Positions 21,287 to 33,453 of a stretch of DNA of 64,000 nt are shown piece after piece. Within the stretch, counting starts at the first letter, position 1, and each line of letters starts with the position of its first letter. The stretch is taken from the NCBI RefSeq assembly GCF_030848805.1, contig NC_092368.1:14563341-14627340 (forward strand). The letters run 5' to 3'. A model generated the notes under the pieces. It was given only the letters and a program-made list of their open reading frames with translations, searched no databases and had not been told where the DNA came from. Both the position numbers and the translations under genes were made by a program. This DNA comes from Temnothorax longispinosus. Its lineage: Eukaryota; Arthropoda; Insecta; Hymenoptera; Formicidae.

Positions 21287-24200
21287 TAGAAATTTAACAA
21301 CGTACTGATCATGGAGAAAATTAAAAAATTTACGAGGAGTGGCCAAAACGGAATTAAAGAGAGTTGGAAAGTTGTAAAACGAATATGGATTATTAAGGGA
21401 CAATTATTCGAATAATTAGACAGATAGATTTTAATGGGAAAGAATTAAAGACCCGCGACGTTCATTTTCTCTCTTCCTCTTCTAGCCTCGGCCATTTGTC
21501 AGGTAAAATTCCCGCACTAATGAGCAAAAGTACGCGATCGAACGGCCGGCGATCCATAAAAGGACTTATCCCGCGCTGGTCGCGAGCACCCGCAGGCACC
21601 GCGAATTAATCTCGTCTAATCGCGGAAATAAAAGAGAAGCCGTCGCTTCCCGGCGGCGCGGCGGAAGATCGAGCGTCCGCGTCGTGAGATGGATCTCCCC
21701 GGAACCCAACGGACGCCGGACGGTGCTCCTCGCCCCCAGGGTCGAACGAGTCCTTCGTCCTTGCCAAAAGGAGCGACCACCATTTGTCCCGTCTCGTTCG
21801 CTGTAGATCAGCAGCGAATGAGAAATTGTGCGCGGGGATTGTGAAAGGGAAGCGAGCTGACATGAGGGTGGCTGCGCAAGTAGGGTCGGCCAGAAGGATG
21901 GTTTCCTGATTTCGGATTCTCCCCGCTGTGTCAGAACGATCGCTGAAAAGGCTCGCGTCTCTCCTTCATCTCCCTGTCTCTCCATCTCGCAGCCTTTCCC
22001 CCAAATTGCTAATGGCTAACAAAATTCTGAAATTTAGAACTTTGGGAACGTTAAATTTTGAAACTATAAAAGTGACAATTTTTTAAAATATGCGATTTTC
22101 TATATAAAAATTTCTAATGAAACTTTGAAGCTTGTAAATATAAATAAAAAAAATTCTCTTTTTATAAGATTCAATGTTAAGAATTTATTTATGTTTCTTG
22201 ATGAAATAGCTTTTTGTGGAACATCTTTAAAAAGTTTATTAGTTTCCGTCGGTGCAAAAAATTCTGAAATTTCTTCCCCGTTAATCGCAATCCCGTCGTC
22301 AATACGGTGAAATAAGTTTACCAGTTTCTCACATTTCCTTTAGATTTTTGCAGATATCATCGGGTAACGAAGGAAAGTATCGCGGATCCTCGGATCCCGC
22401 TCCGGGGAACGGAAGCCGAGAACTGATACCGCGGCTGGTATATCTCGGGGTCGAGACGACATTTGCGTATTAAGAATCCCGGGCGTATATCGATTTCCCA
22501 TAAGGACTTCTCTGAACTCGTCGGCTGGCGGGCGGTATACCTGGAAACGCGCGGCCCACGTCGCCTCGAGGAATCGATCGCTTTATTACCGAGTAGCGGC
22601 GGGCGGGCGCTGCACCGCGGACGCGCGGGCACGAATTTATCGCGCCCGGGGTCGCCGCTCGCCTTGTCGATTCCGCGAACGCGATTAGGCGATTAGGCCT
22701 CGGGAAAACGCCTCGACCGAACGACGCGCGGCGGCGGGGAGAGAAAGTCACCGCGGCGGAGCGAAATCTCTGGCGCTGCACTGGAGAACTGGTGAGTCGC
22801 CCGGAGAGTCGCGATCGGAGCCCCTGAAGCGTTATACTTTCTAAAATAACCAGAAATCAACAACTAGACATATCGCGCACGGAGCAAAGGCCTGGGATTT
22901 TCCACATATTTTCTGTTTCTGATAAAGCTGATCCCCGCGCGGGGAAGAGCGAATACTGCTATCGGAAATGCTAACTTTGAACTATCTCTCTACGTCAAAG
23001 GCGCGATTGTGGAAGAGACCAGTACAGCGCCGCCAGTGCAAACGTTTAAAGGCCACAAAAGAAAAATGATCAATCCTTTGAAAATATCAAATATTTTCTA
23101 CGGACTATGAGCTATTTCACCGACCAAGTAAAGTTAATAATCGGGGAAAGAAAGATTTCTTCCGCAGGATACAGCTTGTTAGATGCAGGTCTCTCTACGT
23201 CACGGCAAGAAAAGGTCGTTTCGTTAATTACCCATCGCGCTGTCGAGATATAAAAAGAAGATATAAGAGATATTTGAGATATATAAAAGTTGTTAATTGG
23301 CCAAATGCATTGTTTGATTACGTTGGATAAGCTATATGGCGGTAAATAGATTTTCTATACTTGCATCTCTATAATTTTTATGCAACTTTAAATACAGATT
23401 AAATCGAAACGAATTAAATTTATAACAATGCTCTTTCGATTCTAAATCACGAATCTTCAGTTAAAAAGACATACAGTGTTTCTATTTGTCGTTCCCCGCC
23501 GACTTCTTGCTTTATTCTATTTTCGCTCTCGTCTTCGATTCGTTCCGCGACACTCTGTGCGCCACGTTCCCACTTTGCTCTACTTATATATACTCGTCGT
23601 TATAACGTCTTGCTCTTCATTCGTCCGACAATCGCACGGAAGCGACGCGGAAGTCGGCGCGAAGCACGTCGTGCGTATACGACCGTAGGTATTAAGTTCC
23701 GGGAAAAGTTCTCTTCCGGATAAATTTTCCGAGAGAAGACACAGACCGCCGACGTCTCGCCGGCCAGTTATCCGGCGATGTCGAGGAAATCGGTGGCCCG
23801 GAAGGTGGGAGGTTAGTCAGAGTTCACGTGAGTTCGACGGCCGCTCGATTCCGGAAATCGAAAAGGACGACGTCGTAGATACGAGTAAGTGCCGGGCGGC
23901 GATGCCCAGCGTGGTTACCGATACCTCGATATCGGTGAGATAACTTTCGATGTCTCTCTCGCAATACCGAAGATAATTTACTAAAATACTGTGTGTATTT
24001 CGTGCTTTTATATTAAATTTATAAAATTCGTGAACCTTAAGAATCTCGCAGTTACTTGCTGAAATTAATTTAATAAATTATAGCGTATTCTCTTTTTCTC
24101 TCGCACACATATACACACACACACACACACATTTTTCCGTGAAGTCATTCTAAAAGATTAATTTCGAACCGATTCAAAAGGAAACGTGACAGCATTGAGC

Positions 24201-24459
24201 AACTTATACGACGTCGAGTTCCTTGAATGCCCCAGCGTGGGCGTATGAGCATTTCTATTTGGATAACTACAGCTCTCTTATCTCGGAACCAAGTCTGACG
24301 TGCAGAGTCCTTCCCGGAAAACTTTGCGTTTCGCCTTGACATCCATTCGTTGGACTTCGAGGAAATTTCGAGCGGAAAATCGATCATGCGACAAAACGTT
24401 ATTGAGCCTTGACCGCGCGCGAACCCATATTTGGCTTCGTGAAAGAATGGCGAACAAAC
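21287..24459. other. Non-coding with three CpG-rich blocks
   Basis: CpG-rich blocks at about 21430-22010, 22350-22830 and 23470-23960 give overlapping open frames on both strands, as expected of stop-poor sequence. The middle block ends CTG|GTGAGT at 22792 and is preceded by an acceptor-like TTTTTGCAG ending at 22351, so a plus-strand untranslated exon is possible but unsupported. An (AC)n run lies at 24113-24130. Confidence 0.4.
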
Positions 24460-24790
24460 GGGGAAATAAATGGGAATAAAATGAAGAATAAATGAAAAAT
24501 AAATGGAGAATAAATGAGAAAAACGAATGGAGAACAAATGAGAGAGAAATGAAGAATGAGCGTAGAATAAATGACGACAAATGAAAAACAAATATAAGGA
24601 AGGTGGAAAACAAACGGAGAACAAATTGAAAACAAATGAAGAATAATCGGAGAATAATAATCGAAGAACAAATGTAGAACAAGTGGAAAACGAATGTGGA
24701 ACAAATAGAGAAAGAACGCAAAAAAATCGAGGGAAAAACAGAATGAACAAAAGGGAAATGAATAAAACATAAATGGGGAACTGGAGAACA
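24460..24790. repeat. Degenerate purine-rich array
   Basis: Irregular repeats of a 10-14-base word of type GGAGAACAAATGA or GAATAAATG over about 330 bp. The purine strand has no C-rich stops on its complement, which explains the three long overlapping minus-strand frames (up to 231 codons, Phe/Ser/Leu-rich). I read them as artefacts. Confidence 0.75.
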
Positions 24791-27700
24791 ACTAGGGAAA
24801 GTGAAGGACTGGATACAAGGTAAGCGATATGAATGAGCAAATCACACCGAGGGAAATAAATATTTAGTCCTCAGACCTCACGCTAGAATATCTACTAACA
24901 ATAAGTTACGAAAACTAATGTTTCACCGTGTATATCTCAATTAAGAAATTTAAACTTTAAATTGGTACGATTTCTCCACTTTTAACACCCCACTTGAGTG
25001 TTATTTTGTTTTCTTGCCAAAGTTGTTCGCTAAAATTACTACGTGAGTGAGCGAGGCGAGTACAGGATCTCAGAGAACGAAGAGTTAATATCCAAGACCG
25101 AAAAGATCTTAACATCTGATTGCAGATCATTATTAAGAAGGAGAGTCCGCGGATTCTCGTATCCTTGAACATGCCTCGATTCCGCAGCGCAACGCGGCCC
25201 GTTACGCGGGCCAATAAAAAATTCGAGTCGAGTGTTGTTCGGAAGTTCGACGTGAATTCAATCTCCACGACGAGGCCAATTTATGTTTTAACCACCGGCC
25301 ATCCCTCCGGCGAAATTGGCCATCTCGATCTACCCCCAATCTCCTCGTAACCTTTCGCATGCCCCCGATATACTAATTCGACCCTTCGACCTGCCTTCCG
25401 CGCGATTATCCTCGTCCGAGAGAGAGTGCCCTTTAAATTTGGGGAAGATTAAAGGGGGTAGAAAAAAGGATTCTCATCGCGTAATTATCTTAATTCTCCT
25501 GAAAATTTATCTCTCATCCTCTCCCTCTCTCCCTCCGTTATCGTTTCCCATCTGTCTGGTATCCGAGGTTTGCGAATCCTGCGAGATTAGCATCACCAGG
25601 ATCCACAATTGTTACGAATAAAATGATCTCGCATTATGGAAGTGGTTTGGGAATACATTCCCGGCGATATTTTGTATTTCACTACGCTCTGTTAAAGTTG
25701 ATTGTTTCAAAGCATGGATTGATATACGCGCATTAATAATTCGATGTATAAATAATAATAAATAATAGAATGCAATATCAGTATTATTTTAATATTTATA
25801 TAAAATATTTAATTATCGTCATTATTCGTGTATCGTCGTCATTTCGATATCGCAGCAATATTATTATAACGCTTAGCACTCAGTCAACGGTTATTGAATA
25901 TTACGTTAACGTTTATCGCTGTCGCGTTCGCCGATGTTACTTCAATACGTAATGAAGAATTAATATTAATAACATTAAAACCTCGTATTTGTTGCATAAT
26001 AACGATGATGCTAAAGAGCTCTTTTTTATTTTCGAAATAATCATTACGCCGATTTGGTTATCGGGGGATAAAGCCTTCTCTTTTTTTTTCTTTCTACAGC
26101 AGCGGTAAAATCAATCTCGGTATTATTTTTGTTACGATTAATATTAATGATGCAAAAACCGGAAGTGCGGGCGATTCCTCTGTGGGGAGACGGACACCAG
26201 CAAGAGAAACAGAAGTAGCAGGTACAATTACAATAAGAGAGGCGAGCGCTCGTTTTTATCGCCCGATGCAGCGGTAACAAAGAGAACGGAGTGCACTTGG
26301 TGTGACATCGGTTAAAGCAGCGGCTCTCAAATTTCGCGCATTCCCCTCTTTGAAAGTCGATATAGGTTCTCATCGTCCCTTCTCTCAGTTAACTCTGCGA
26401 GTTCGAGTTTACGATTAAATGACGGCGGCGCAAAATTCACAGTAATTTAGGAAGCGTAATGAGAATTTCCCCAAACACAAGCTTTCTACTTGATATAAAA
26501 ATGTGTGCGTCGACATATTCGCCGCGTTTGATGAAATTCATTAAAATTAAAAAAGGCGATTTTCCTCCAATATAATTTTCGGATGGAGAACCCGCGAATT
26601 AAAAGATCAACTTGGACAGTTCCATCGCGAGCTCTCTAAAGGACGTCGACCAATCGCTCTCCGTGCGCTATTTATTGAGACATCAGTGCCCTGCTGGTTG
26701 GAGAGGAAGATTAAAATAATATTTCCTTTTTGCGGCGAGAGAGAAAGAATCGATCGAGCCCGCTGCCGTCAAGAGATGGTACGCGCGGTCGACCGCGTTT
26801 GATAAGACCTTTCTTTTATTGTCGCAGAAAGCGCCTTTTATTATTGCGAATCGCACGGCGCGGCAGGATAATTGCTCGGGCGATCACGACGGAAAATTGT
26901 CAATGTTTCAATTTACTTCGATATCGGTCCGCACCTTCGTTTACACACCGTTGTATTAAAGACACGAGAGAATTTAACACTTGGCGTTTTAATTGCTTCG
27001 CACAGTTACATTTCAATGAAATGTTGAATTTAACGCGGGATCCGAGATTTAAGGAACTAGGAATTTTAAATTCGTAAGATCAAATCGTTAAGATAAAGTA
27101 CAACCTACAATTCAAATATGAGGGAGAATATAAATAAGCGTCGATAAAATAAGGTACCGATAAAAATGCTAATGTAATATCTGACGATCTTAGATTAAGT
27201 TAATCGTTTCGCAGAAGCTCGCGTTCGATGTGGAACGTAATCACAGATTGATATGGCTTCCGACAATCTTTCCCCCCCTCTCTCTCTCTCTTTGATCTAT
27301 TCCGATCTATCCCGCGATTGTTTCTCATCGCTGAAAGGGTTAAGGTCGCGGTCGACGTCTCGCGATTCGACCGCGACAATAAATAACATCATGCATGCCG
27401 TCCGACAGCTCTATTTGCGGACGACATTTCAGCAAAGCGCAGCTTCGATCGATCGCGTTCGGCATTGCGAATTGCGATGGACTTCTCGGAAACCGGTCGT
27501 GCCGCTGCACCGGCTGCAGTTGCGATGCTGCTACATTCGGGATCAAATTGAACCTGGGCTTCCCTATCCAGGACGTCGCAAGAGCTTCGATATCCATTTC
27601 GGTGAACACTTTATAACTTTATTTGGTAAATAGTATAAGTATTCAGGAAAATAATTAATTGTAATAATATAAAGTGACAGAGCTAGTAATTAGACACGTT

Positions 27701-30700
27701 GCCCTCCGTATAAGCTTTAGTTATGAAGTAATATCTAATTTTTTAGTAAAATAATATTTAAGTAATTTTTTACCTTTTTTTTAAGCACGTGTGTCGCGAA
27801 AGCATTTTTAATTTAAAAATATATGTATACGGGTTACGAAAGGTTTAGCATACACACTTTCGTCCTTTATATTTTATAAATCTCACAATATTTTTTATTT
27901 CTTCTCGGTTGGAAAAATCTACTGATGGAGGATCTAAACGCGATACTATAATTTTCCAATAAAAATGTGATACTATTTTCATTACTTTTACATAGATCAT
28001 CATGCAACGTGAAATTTTAATAGCAATAATAAAACGCGGACAATAAAGACGCGCTTTAAGAGTGCACGGAAATTGCTTAAAAATATTATGACATAAAACT
28101 TGCGGAGGAAGTTTACCGCGATCTCTAGAGGCTTTGACTCGCCGCTCGTTGTTCGTAGGAGAAAGGTTGTGTTGGGTTGTGTGCGGTAACACGTCGCGTC
28201 GCCTTTCGCGACTTTTTCTCTATTGTCGTGGCAGTTTTTTTTCTAATCGATTCTACGAAGAGGAAAGTGGAAGATTGGTCTGCAGGTAGCCGCTTCAAAA
28301 TCGATCCGCAGTAAGTAACTAGAGACCGTGCGCTGTCTCCCCCGCATCACAACCACCCTCGTCGCCCTGTTCTCTCTATTTGTCTCTATAGCAGTGTAAG
28401 GGTGCATTGCCCGTCTCGTTCTCCTTCGCTCTCTCTCCATCTCACTTCTGTCTGCGGCACGCGGTCGAGAGAGTTATAATTTCGGCGAGCTCAATTTCCC
28501 GGTGCGGCGGGAATGCGGGATACGCGAAAACGGACCTCGCGTACTTATCGATTGTCGCGTTTCGATCGTAGCGGATAAATATATAATAGCTTTTCAGCGT
28601 GACCGCGCGTCACAAAATTGAAGATTCGGACTAAATTACACCGGCTGCCCCTTCCGGTGTCAGGTCGCCTTCAACGCGAATGTCCGAATAGTCCAACGCG
28701 AATAGTCCAGTCAGATAGATGGGCAGATCGTAGGTGACATTTTTCGCATTGGCGGTGTGTCGATTCGCAAAATGTCGATATCTTTCCGCGAATTATATAG
28801 TATCTCACCTCGCACTATTAGCTTAATGCGTTGCGAGAACGGGATGAGAAATATAAGCGCGCGTTATGAGAAAATGGATGAAATTCTTTTTCCGATACTT
28901 TTCTCCTCTTTATATATGAATAAGGAAAATGAGATATTGAAAAAAAAAAAAGAGTAGAAAGATGATAAAGGAGAAGAGGAGGGAGAATGGGTAGCCTCCT
29001 AAATTTATTTTCGTTTAATTTCGATAATTAGATCACGAATTAAATTCTCTTGAAATCAATTTTCGTATTTTCATTGGGTCAATTCAATTAATAAATGAGT
29101 AAAATATGCTGTCCAAAACCATCCGGTTTGCTGACACTCCCGTTTCTTATTGTAAGAAACAAAATCGTCTGCGTTATAAAATATTCACACTGCGAATCCA
29201 TATAATGGAGAGTCATGAAATTATGCATCCAAGTTACCAAAATAAAATTAAAACACTAAATCCTTAAACGCTCGAGGAAGGATTAATTATCCCGGCGAAC
29301 TTACCCGAAAGAATTCGCGAAAGCGGGTGCGACATCGATGACCTGTGTTTCGTGCCGCTGTTGAATTCATTATAGTCGCGCGAGGGACCGAACAAAAGGA
29401 AAAACCCGGAATTCCGGGAAGGTATGGAGCGGAGAGGAGGAGAGGGGGATGCTGTTAAAGAGTACGCCACCGGCTTTAATGACGCCGTCCTCTTGCGTCC
29501 ACATTGCGTGAGCGTTCATTATAGCGGAAGGGTGAAGAGTCATAACCGTGTATCCGAATCTGCGTGGTTCTGACACTTCTGACATTTCGGATAGTCGACG
29601 GGGATCAAAGTCACCGGGATTGGATACCGATGCGACGAGATGGTTTTCTAAAATTAGTAGTTGCTAAAACGGAAGTGTAACAATAGCAATAGAAATCGAT
29701 TTAGAACACGACTAAATTTTCCAGAATTTACGGATTTGGCTTGTCCAGTAATGGACGTGCAACGGTTTTCTTTACATAGCGACGCTTTGCCAAGTCGAAA
29801 ATAAAATTGGCAAAACTCACAGATTCGTGAATTATGCACATGCTGTCGATTATATGCACAGTCTCACACACACAGTGTGACGGGTTCTTAAGACAAAATC
29901 TTGTGCATCCGTTTGTGAACCACCTTTCTTCCTCTGGTCCTCTCTCTCCTTCCTCCCCTACGCCCTCGTCTCCCTCCCCCCGGATCGTCGAACCGCGACA
30001 CGCAATTTTCCCGGCTTCACGCCCGTGTCGCGGAAACCGCGGTGGAACGGAATTTCCGGTCGCGCAAGAAGCCGCGCGCAAACATCGCCATTAAAAATTC
30101 GCGCCGTGCAAAAACCCGCGGTCTCTCTCTCTCCCTCTCCGCGACCCCAGGCTGAACCCCGGTCCTCCGCTTTCTCTCCTCATCGCTCCGCTCGCTTCGT
30201 TCGACCGCGAAGCGGATCTGCACGCTCGATCGACCGCGGTTGCGAGAGATCGACGACGGGGGAGAAGAGAAGGAGAAACAGGTGTGATCCATTCGCGATG
30301 GGAAAACGAGATCGGGAGAGATCACGCGGCGGTGGTCACGACATGAGGCAGGCGAAGAGGGGGGAGGGGGAGGGGGAGGATGGGGTAAATTGCGCGGCGC
30401 AGACGGAAAAGTGACGTCGCTAATTGGAGCGCGATGCCGGCCCGGTAATTGCGTGCGCGCTTCGCTTTGTTCTCGCGTGAGAAACACGGACATCTTGATG
30501 GGTTTGCGAGGCAAGGGGGGGACACACGATACCACAGAAAAGACGAGGAAATAATATTCAGGGTGTCGGTGATGATCAGCTGATTATCAGTTTGGAAATC
30601 TATAGTATTTAGCTTGGAATTGCACAGATTAAAATTACGATGTAAAATCATAGAAAATGTCGGCACAACGAAGTAAACAAAAATTAAATTAGATTAAATG

Positions 30701-31733
30701 GCGTGCGCTAAACATGATAATTAAAATAAATAGGATTAATAATGCTTACTTCGTAGTAAGCTAGAAAAACTGCAAAGCGATATATAAGTTAAATTGAATT
30801 AAATATCAAACGAGACTAGAATTTCCTTTTATGAAATTATTTTTCAAAAGATTTGTATCATTAATTTTACAACCGTACGAATTATATCTCGTAGAATATT
30901 GCTTCAATAATTTTATATTAATATGTAATTGTTGCCTAGAATTTTAAAATACATCGCCACATAAAATAGTTTTGCTAAAAAAAAATATGCAATTTCTGAT
31001 ATTTCGAGCGTTTGTCAGAAATACCTTTGAGGTTTCCCCAACACTCGTTCACAAGATGTCCTGCCGTTTTTTTCACGTCCTCCTGTAAAAAGCGGAGATC
31101 AGAGGCCTTTCGCGCTTTATCCATTTAACTCAATTGCGAGGCGGAAGAGACGGACAAAACCTACTCCAGTTTATCCGGACGCTGCCGGAAGCGGCCGACT
31201 TGAGTGTTTTAATGAAAAATCTCCATTGTGCCCCGCCCCGGAACGACGCGGACGTCGGCTTGTCCTCGTTTACTCTCCTCGTTTTTCTCTTCTTTCACAC
31301 CGAATAAGAATTTTCACCGTAGAGAGGGACAAACGATTATTCCGGACGAGTAAAAAAGAGAGAGACTCTACCTTGACGAAGAGAGAGGAATTCCGCGTAG
31401 CGAGGATAAACGATCGCTTTTCAGTCCAGTCGGCCCGGAAAAACTGAGAGAGAAAAACGCCGTTGAAAATCTCGTGAAAATCTGACGATTGTCCGTTTTC
31501 CACTGATGAGAAATAGCATGTGGGAAATGTGCTACAATATATCAGAACATTACGATTTTCTGTAATAAAAGATAAAATGTTTTATTGGGATACAAAATAA
31601 TGAAATGGTTAAATTAAATTGTTATAGTAAATGTTAAATATAAAGTTCTAGGATTACAGAAGCGTCTATGAGCTGACAAAGCAGATATTAAATTAAATAT
31701 TGAATATGAGATATCAATTAACGTATTTCAATA
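24791..31733. other. Non-coding, mosaic composition
   Basis: CpG-rich blocks at about 25120-25450, 26580-26900, 27230-27610, 28100-28700, 29260-29600 and 29900-30530 alternate with AT-rich DNA. The block at 29940-30530 is the most G+C rich and has pyrimidine runs. A minus-strand frame from about 29650 to 29370 reads like ordinary protein and is discussed in the findings. Nothing else is supported. Confidence 0.4.
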
Positions 31734-31737
31734 TTAA

Positions 31738-32004
31738 CCCTCCGTGTGTATATGTTTCTTTTTACACCTTTGGAGTGTATACGTGGGTTTGTCACATTTG
31801 ACGTTATTTTTCTCTACTATTTGAAAGTATTTGAAAAAATCTGAAAAAATTCACAAAACGTACGTCTACATTGTAGTTGACGATTTTATAGTCATTTTGA
31901 TCAATCGTTTATTTGATATTTTCTGGCAGGCTTGCAAGTTTTACAGTTACAAGCAGATATTATTTTGGCTCGGATGCCGTAGACCCGCGTATACAGACGG
32001 AGGG
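31738..32004. mobile_element. piggyBac-type MITE
   Basis: TTAA at 31734-31737 and 32005-32008 flanks a 267-bp element whose ends are inverted repeats of 15 bp with one mismatch (CCCTCCGTGTGTATA on the left; the right end is the complement of CCCTCCGTCTGTATA). This is the piggyBac target and CCC-terminal pattern. The interior encodes nothing recognisable. The termini differ from those of the 7118-8477 copy, so a different piggyBac lineage drove it. Confidence 0.85.
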
Positions 32005-32240
32005 TTAAAAGACGTTCTCGCGATGCAACACAATTTTAGTAGCGTATCGAGAGATATTGAAGTTTGTCGAAGCCCAGAGTAAAACGGATTCGCGAGGAAA
32101 TTCTTTGAACGCACAGAAATAAACGCGGCGACCGCGGCTTTCGATTGAAATCGCCCCGAGATATTTCTCTGTCGACGGACAATCCTTCGACAGGAGGAGG
32201 AGGGTATAAAGGAGATTCCGTCTCGAATTACGAAGATTTC

Positions 32241-32415
32241 GCCGTCTGATTTTCAGCCCCGTCCATTTTTCCGACGACCTGCAGGGGGATCGAACACGAG
32301 GGGAGCCGGAAGCGGGAGGAAAAAACGGAAATCCTTCTTTCAGCTATGGCTATGGCGAAAGTGAAGAATAGCGTAGTTGGACGAAGGGGAAGCTTTCGAG
32401 CTTAAAGCTACGTCG
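32241..32415. repeat. Diverged duplicate, copy A
   Basis: Shares ordered blocks with 33252-33453: TCTGATTTTC, CGTCCATTTTTCC, AACGGAAATCCTTCTTT, GTGAAGAAT and AGCTTAAAGC. Spacing is partly kept. Most likely an old local duplication; conserved blocks between variable spacers could also mean shared function. Confidence 0.65.
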
Positions 32416-33251
32416 CGCACGATGGACGCGATGGGTCCGCGCGTACATGATCGAAGGGTTTAGGATTACCAGAGGTATACGAAGGGCCAAGTAGTGGAAA
32501 CTCGAACCGAATAAGTAGCTAAGGCACTAAGTATCCGGACGTCGAAGAACTCGAGTTTTTCAACAACAAAAAAAGATAATTGAGAATTTGCAAAAATTTC
32601 TGAACTGCGACTAACTTCGAGATCTTCAGCTTCAGTTCAGACTAACTCGAGCTTCGATAGAGCTCGAGGTTTTAAAAATTTCTATTATTCCAAAAATTTA
32701 AGGTCCGAAACATCTGCGACAAAGCTAACGATAAATTGTAATCTACTTAAGTTGATTACAATTATGATTCTAAGAATTCTATTAAAGATTGAACGTTGAT
32801 ATCAAAATGTATTTCAATTTTATGTAGGTATAGATTAAGCGCTATAAATTTTAAATTTTAATTCTATAGAAATCGTCGTAATAATAGATATAGATATACA
32901 TATTTATGTTTCTCGAGAATAGAGAAGAATAATCTTGAAAATTATCTCATTTTCTTTTCATTCTTTTTCAATATCAGATAAGTTTATAATCAATAGATTG
33001 TTTATAATCACTTTTAAAACAGTTTGCAGCAAGAAATGTGGATACCGGGCTGATGCCTTAGCGTTATCGCACTTAATTATCATTTAATTATTACTTTTTT
33101 GAGTCCGAGACTCCGAGCGAAGGAATCGCTCGCACTTTAACTACTTCTTTGGCAAAAAGAACTCAAACTTCACCAGAGAAGCGCCATTAATCGGCGTCCT
33201 GCGGAAAGCCGGTGGCGAGGCAAAAGCCGCCTTTTCGCGTCACGCGAACTC

Positions 33252-33453
33252 CGCCATCTGATTTTCCCGCGACGTCCATTTTTCCAGCAGATGGATCGGT
33301 GGAATGGCGAGGGACAGAGGAAGGAGGAAAGAGGAAGGTGGAGAATGTAGGAGGAGGTAGGAGGGGTAGGAGGGAAGGAAAACGGAAATCCTTCTTTTAG
33401 CTCGGTGTACCAGCGGTGAAGAATGACGGTGAGCTTTAAAGCTTAAAGCCGCG
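33252..33453. repeat. Diverged duplicate, copy B
   Basis: Partner of 32241-32415, same orientation, about 1 kb away. It carries a longer GGA/GTAGGAGG purine-rich insert between the CCATTTTTCC and GGAAATCC blocks. Confidence 0.65.

Noticed and set aside
22352..22791. Plus-strand first exon in a CpG-rich block ending in GTGAGT.
   Set aside because: Stops in every frame and no downstream partner exon; could only be untranslated, with no support.
24145..24840. 231-codon minus-strand frame, the longest in the window.
   Set aside because: It is the complement of a degenerate purine-rich array; Phe/Ser/Leu-rich text and three overlapping open frames show composition, not coding.
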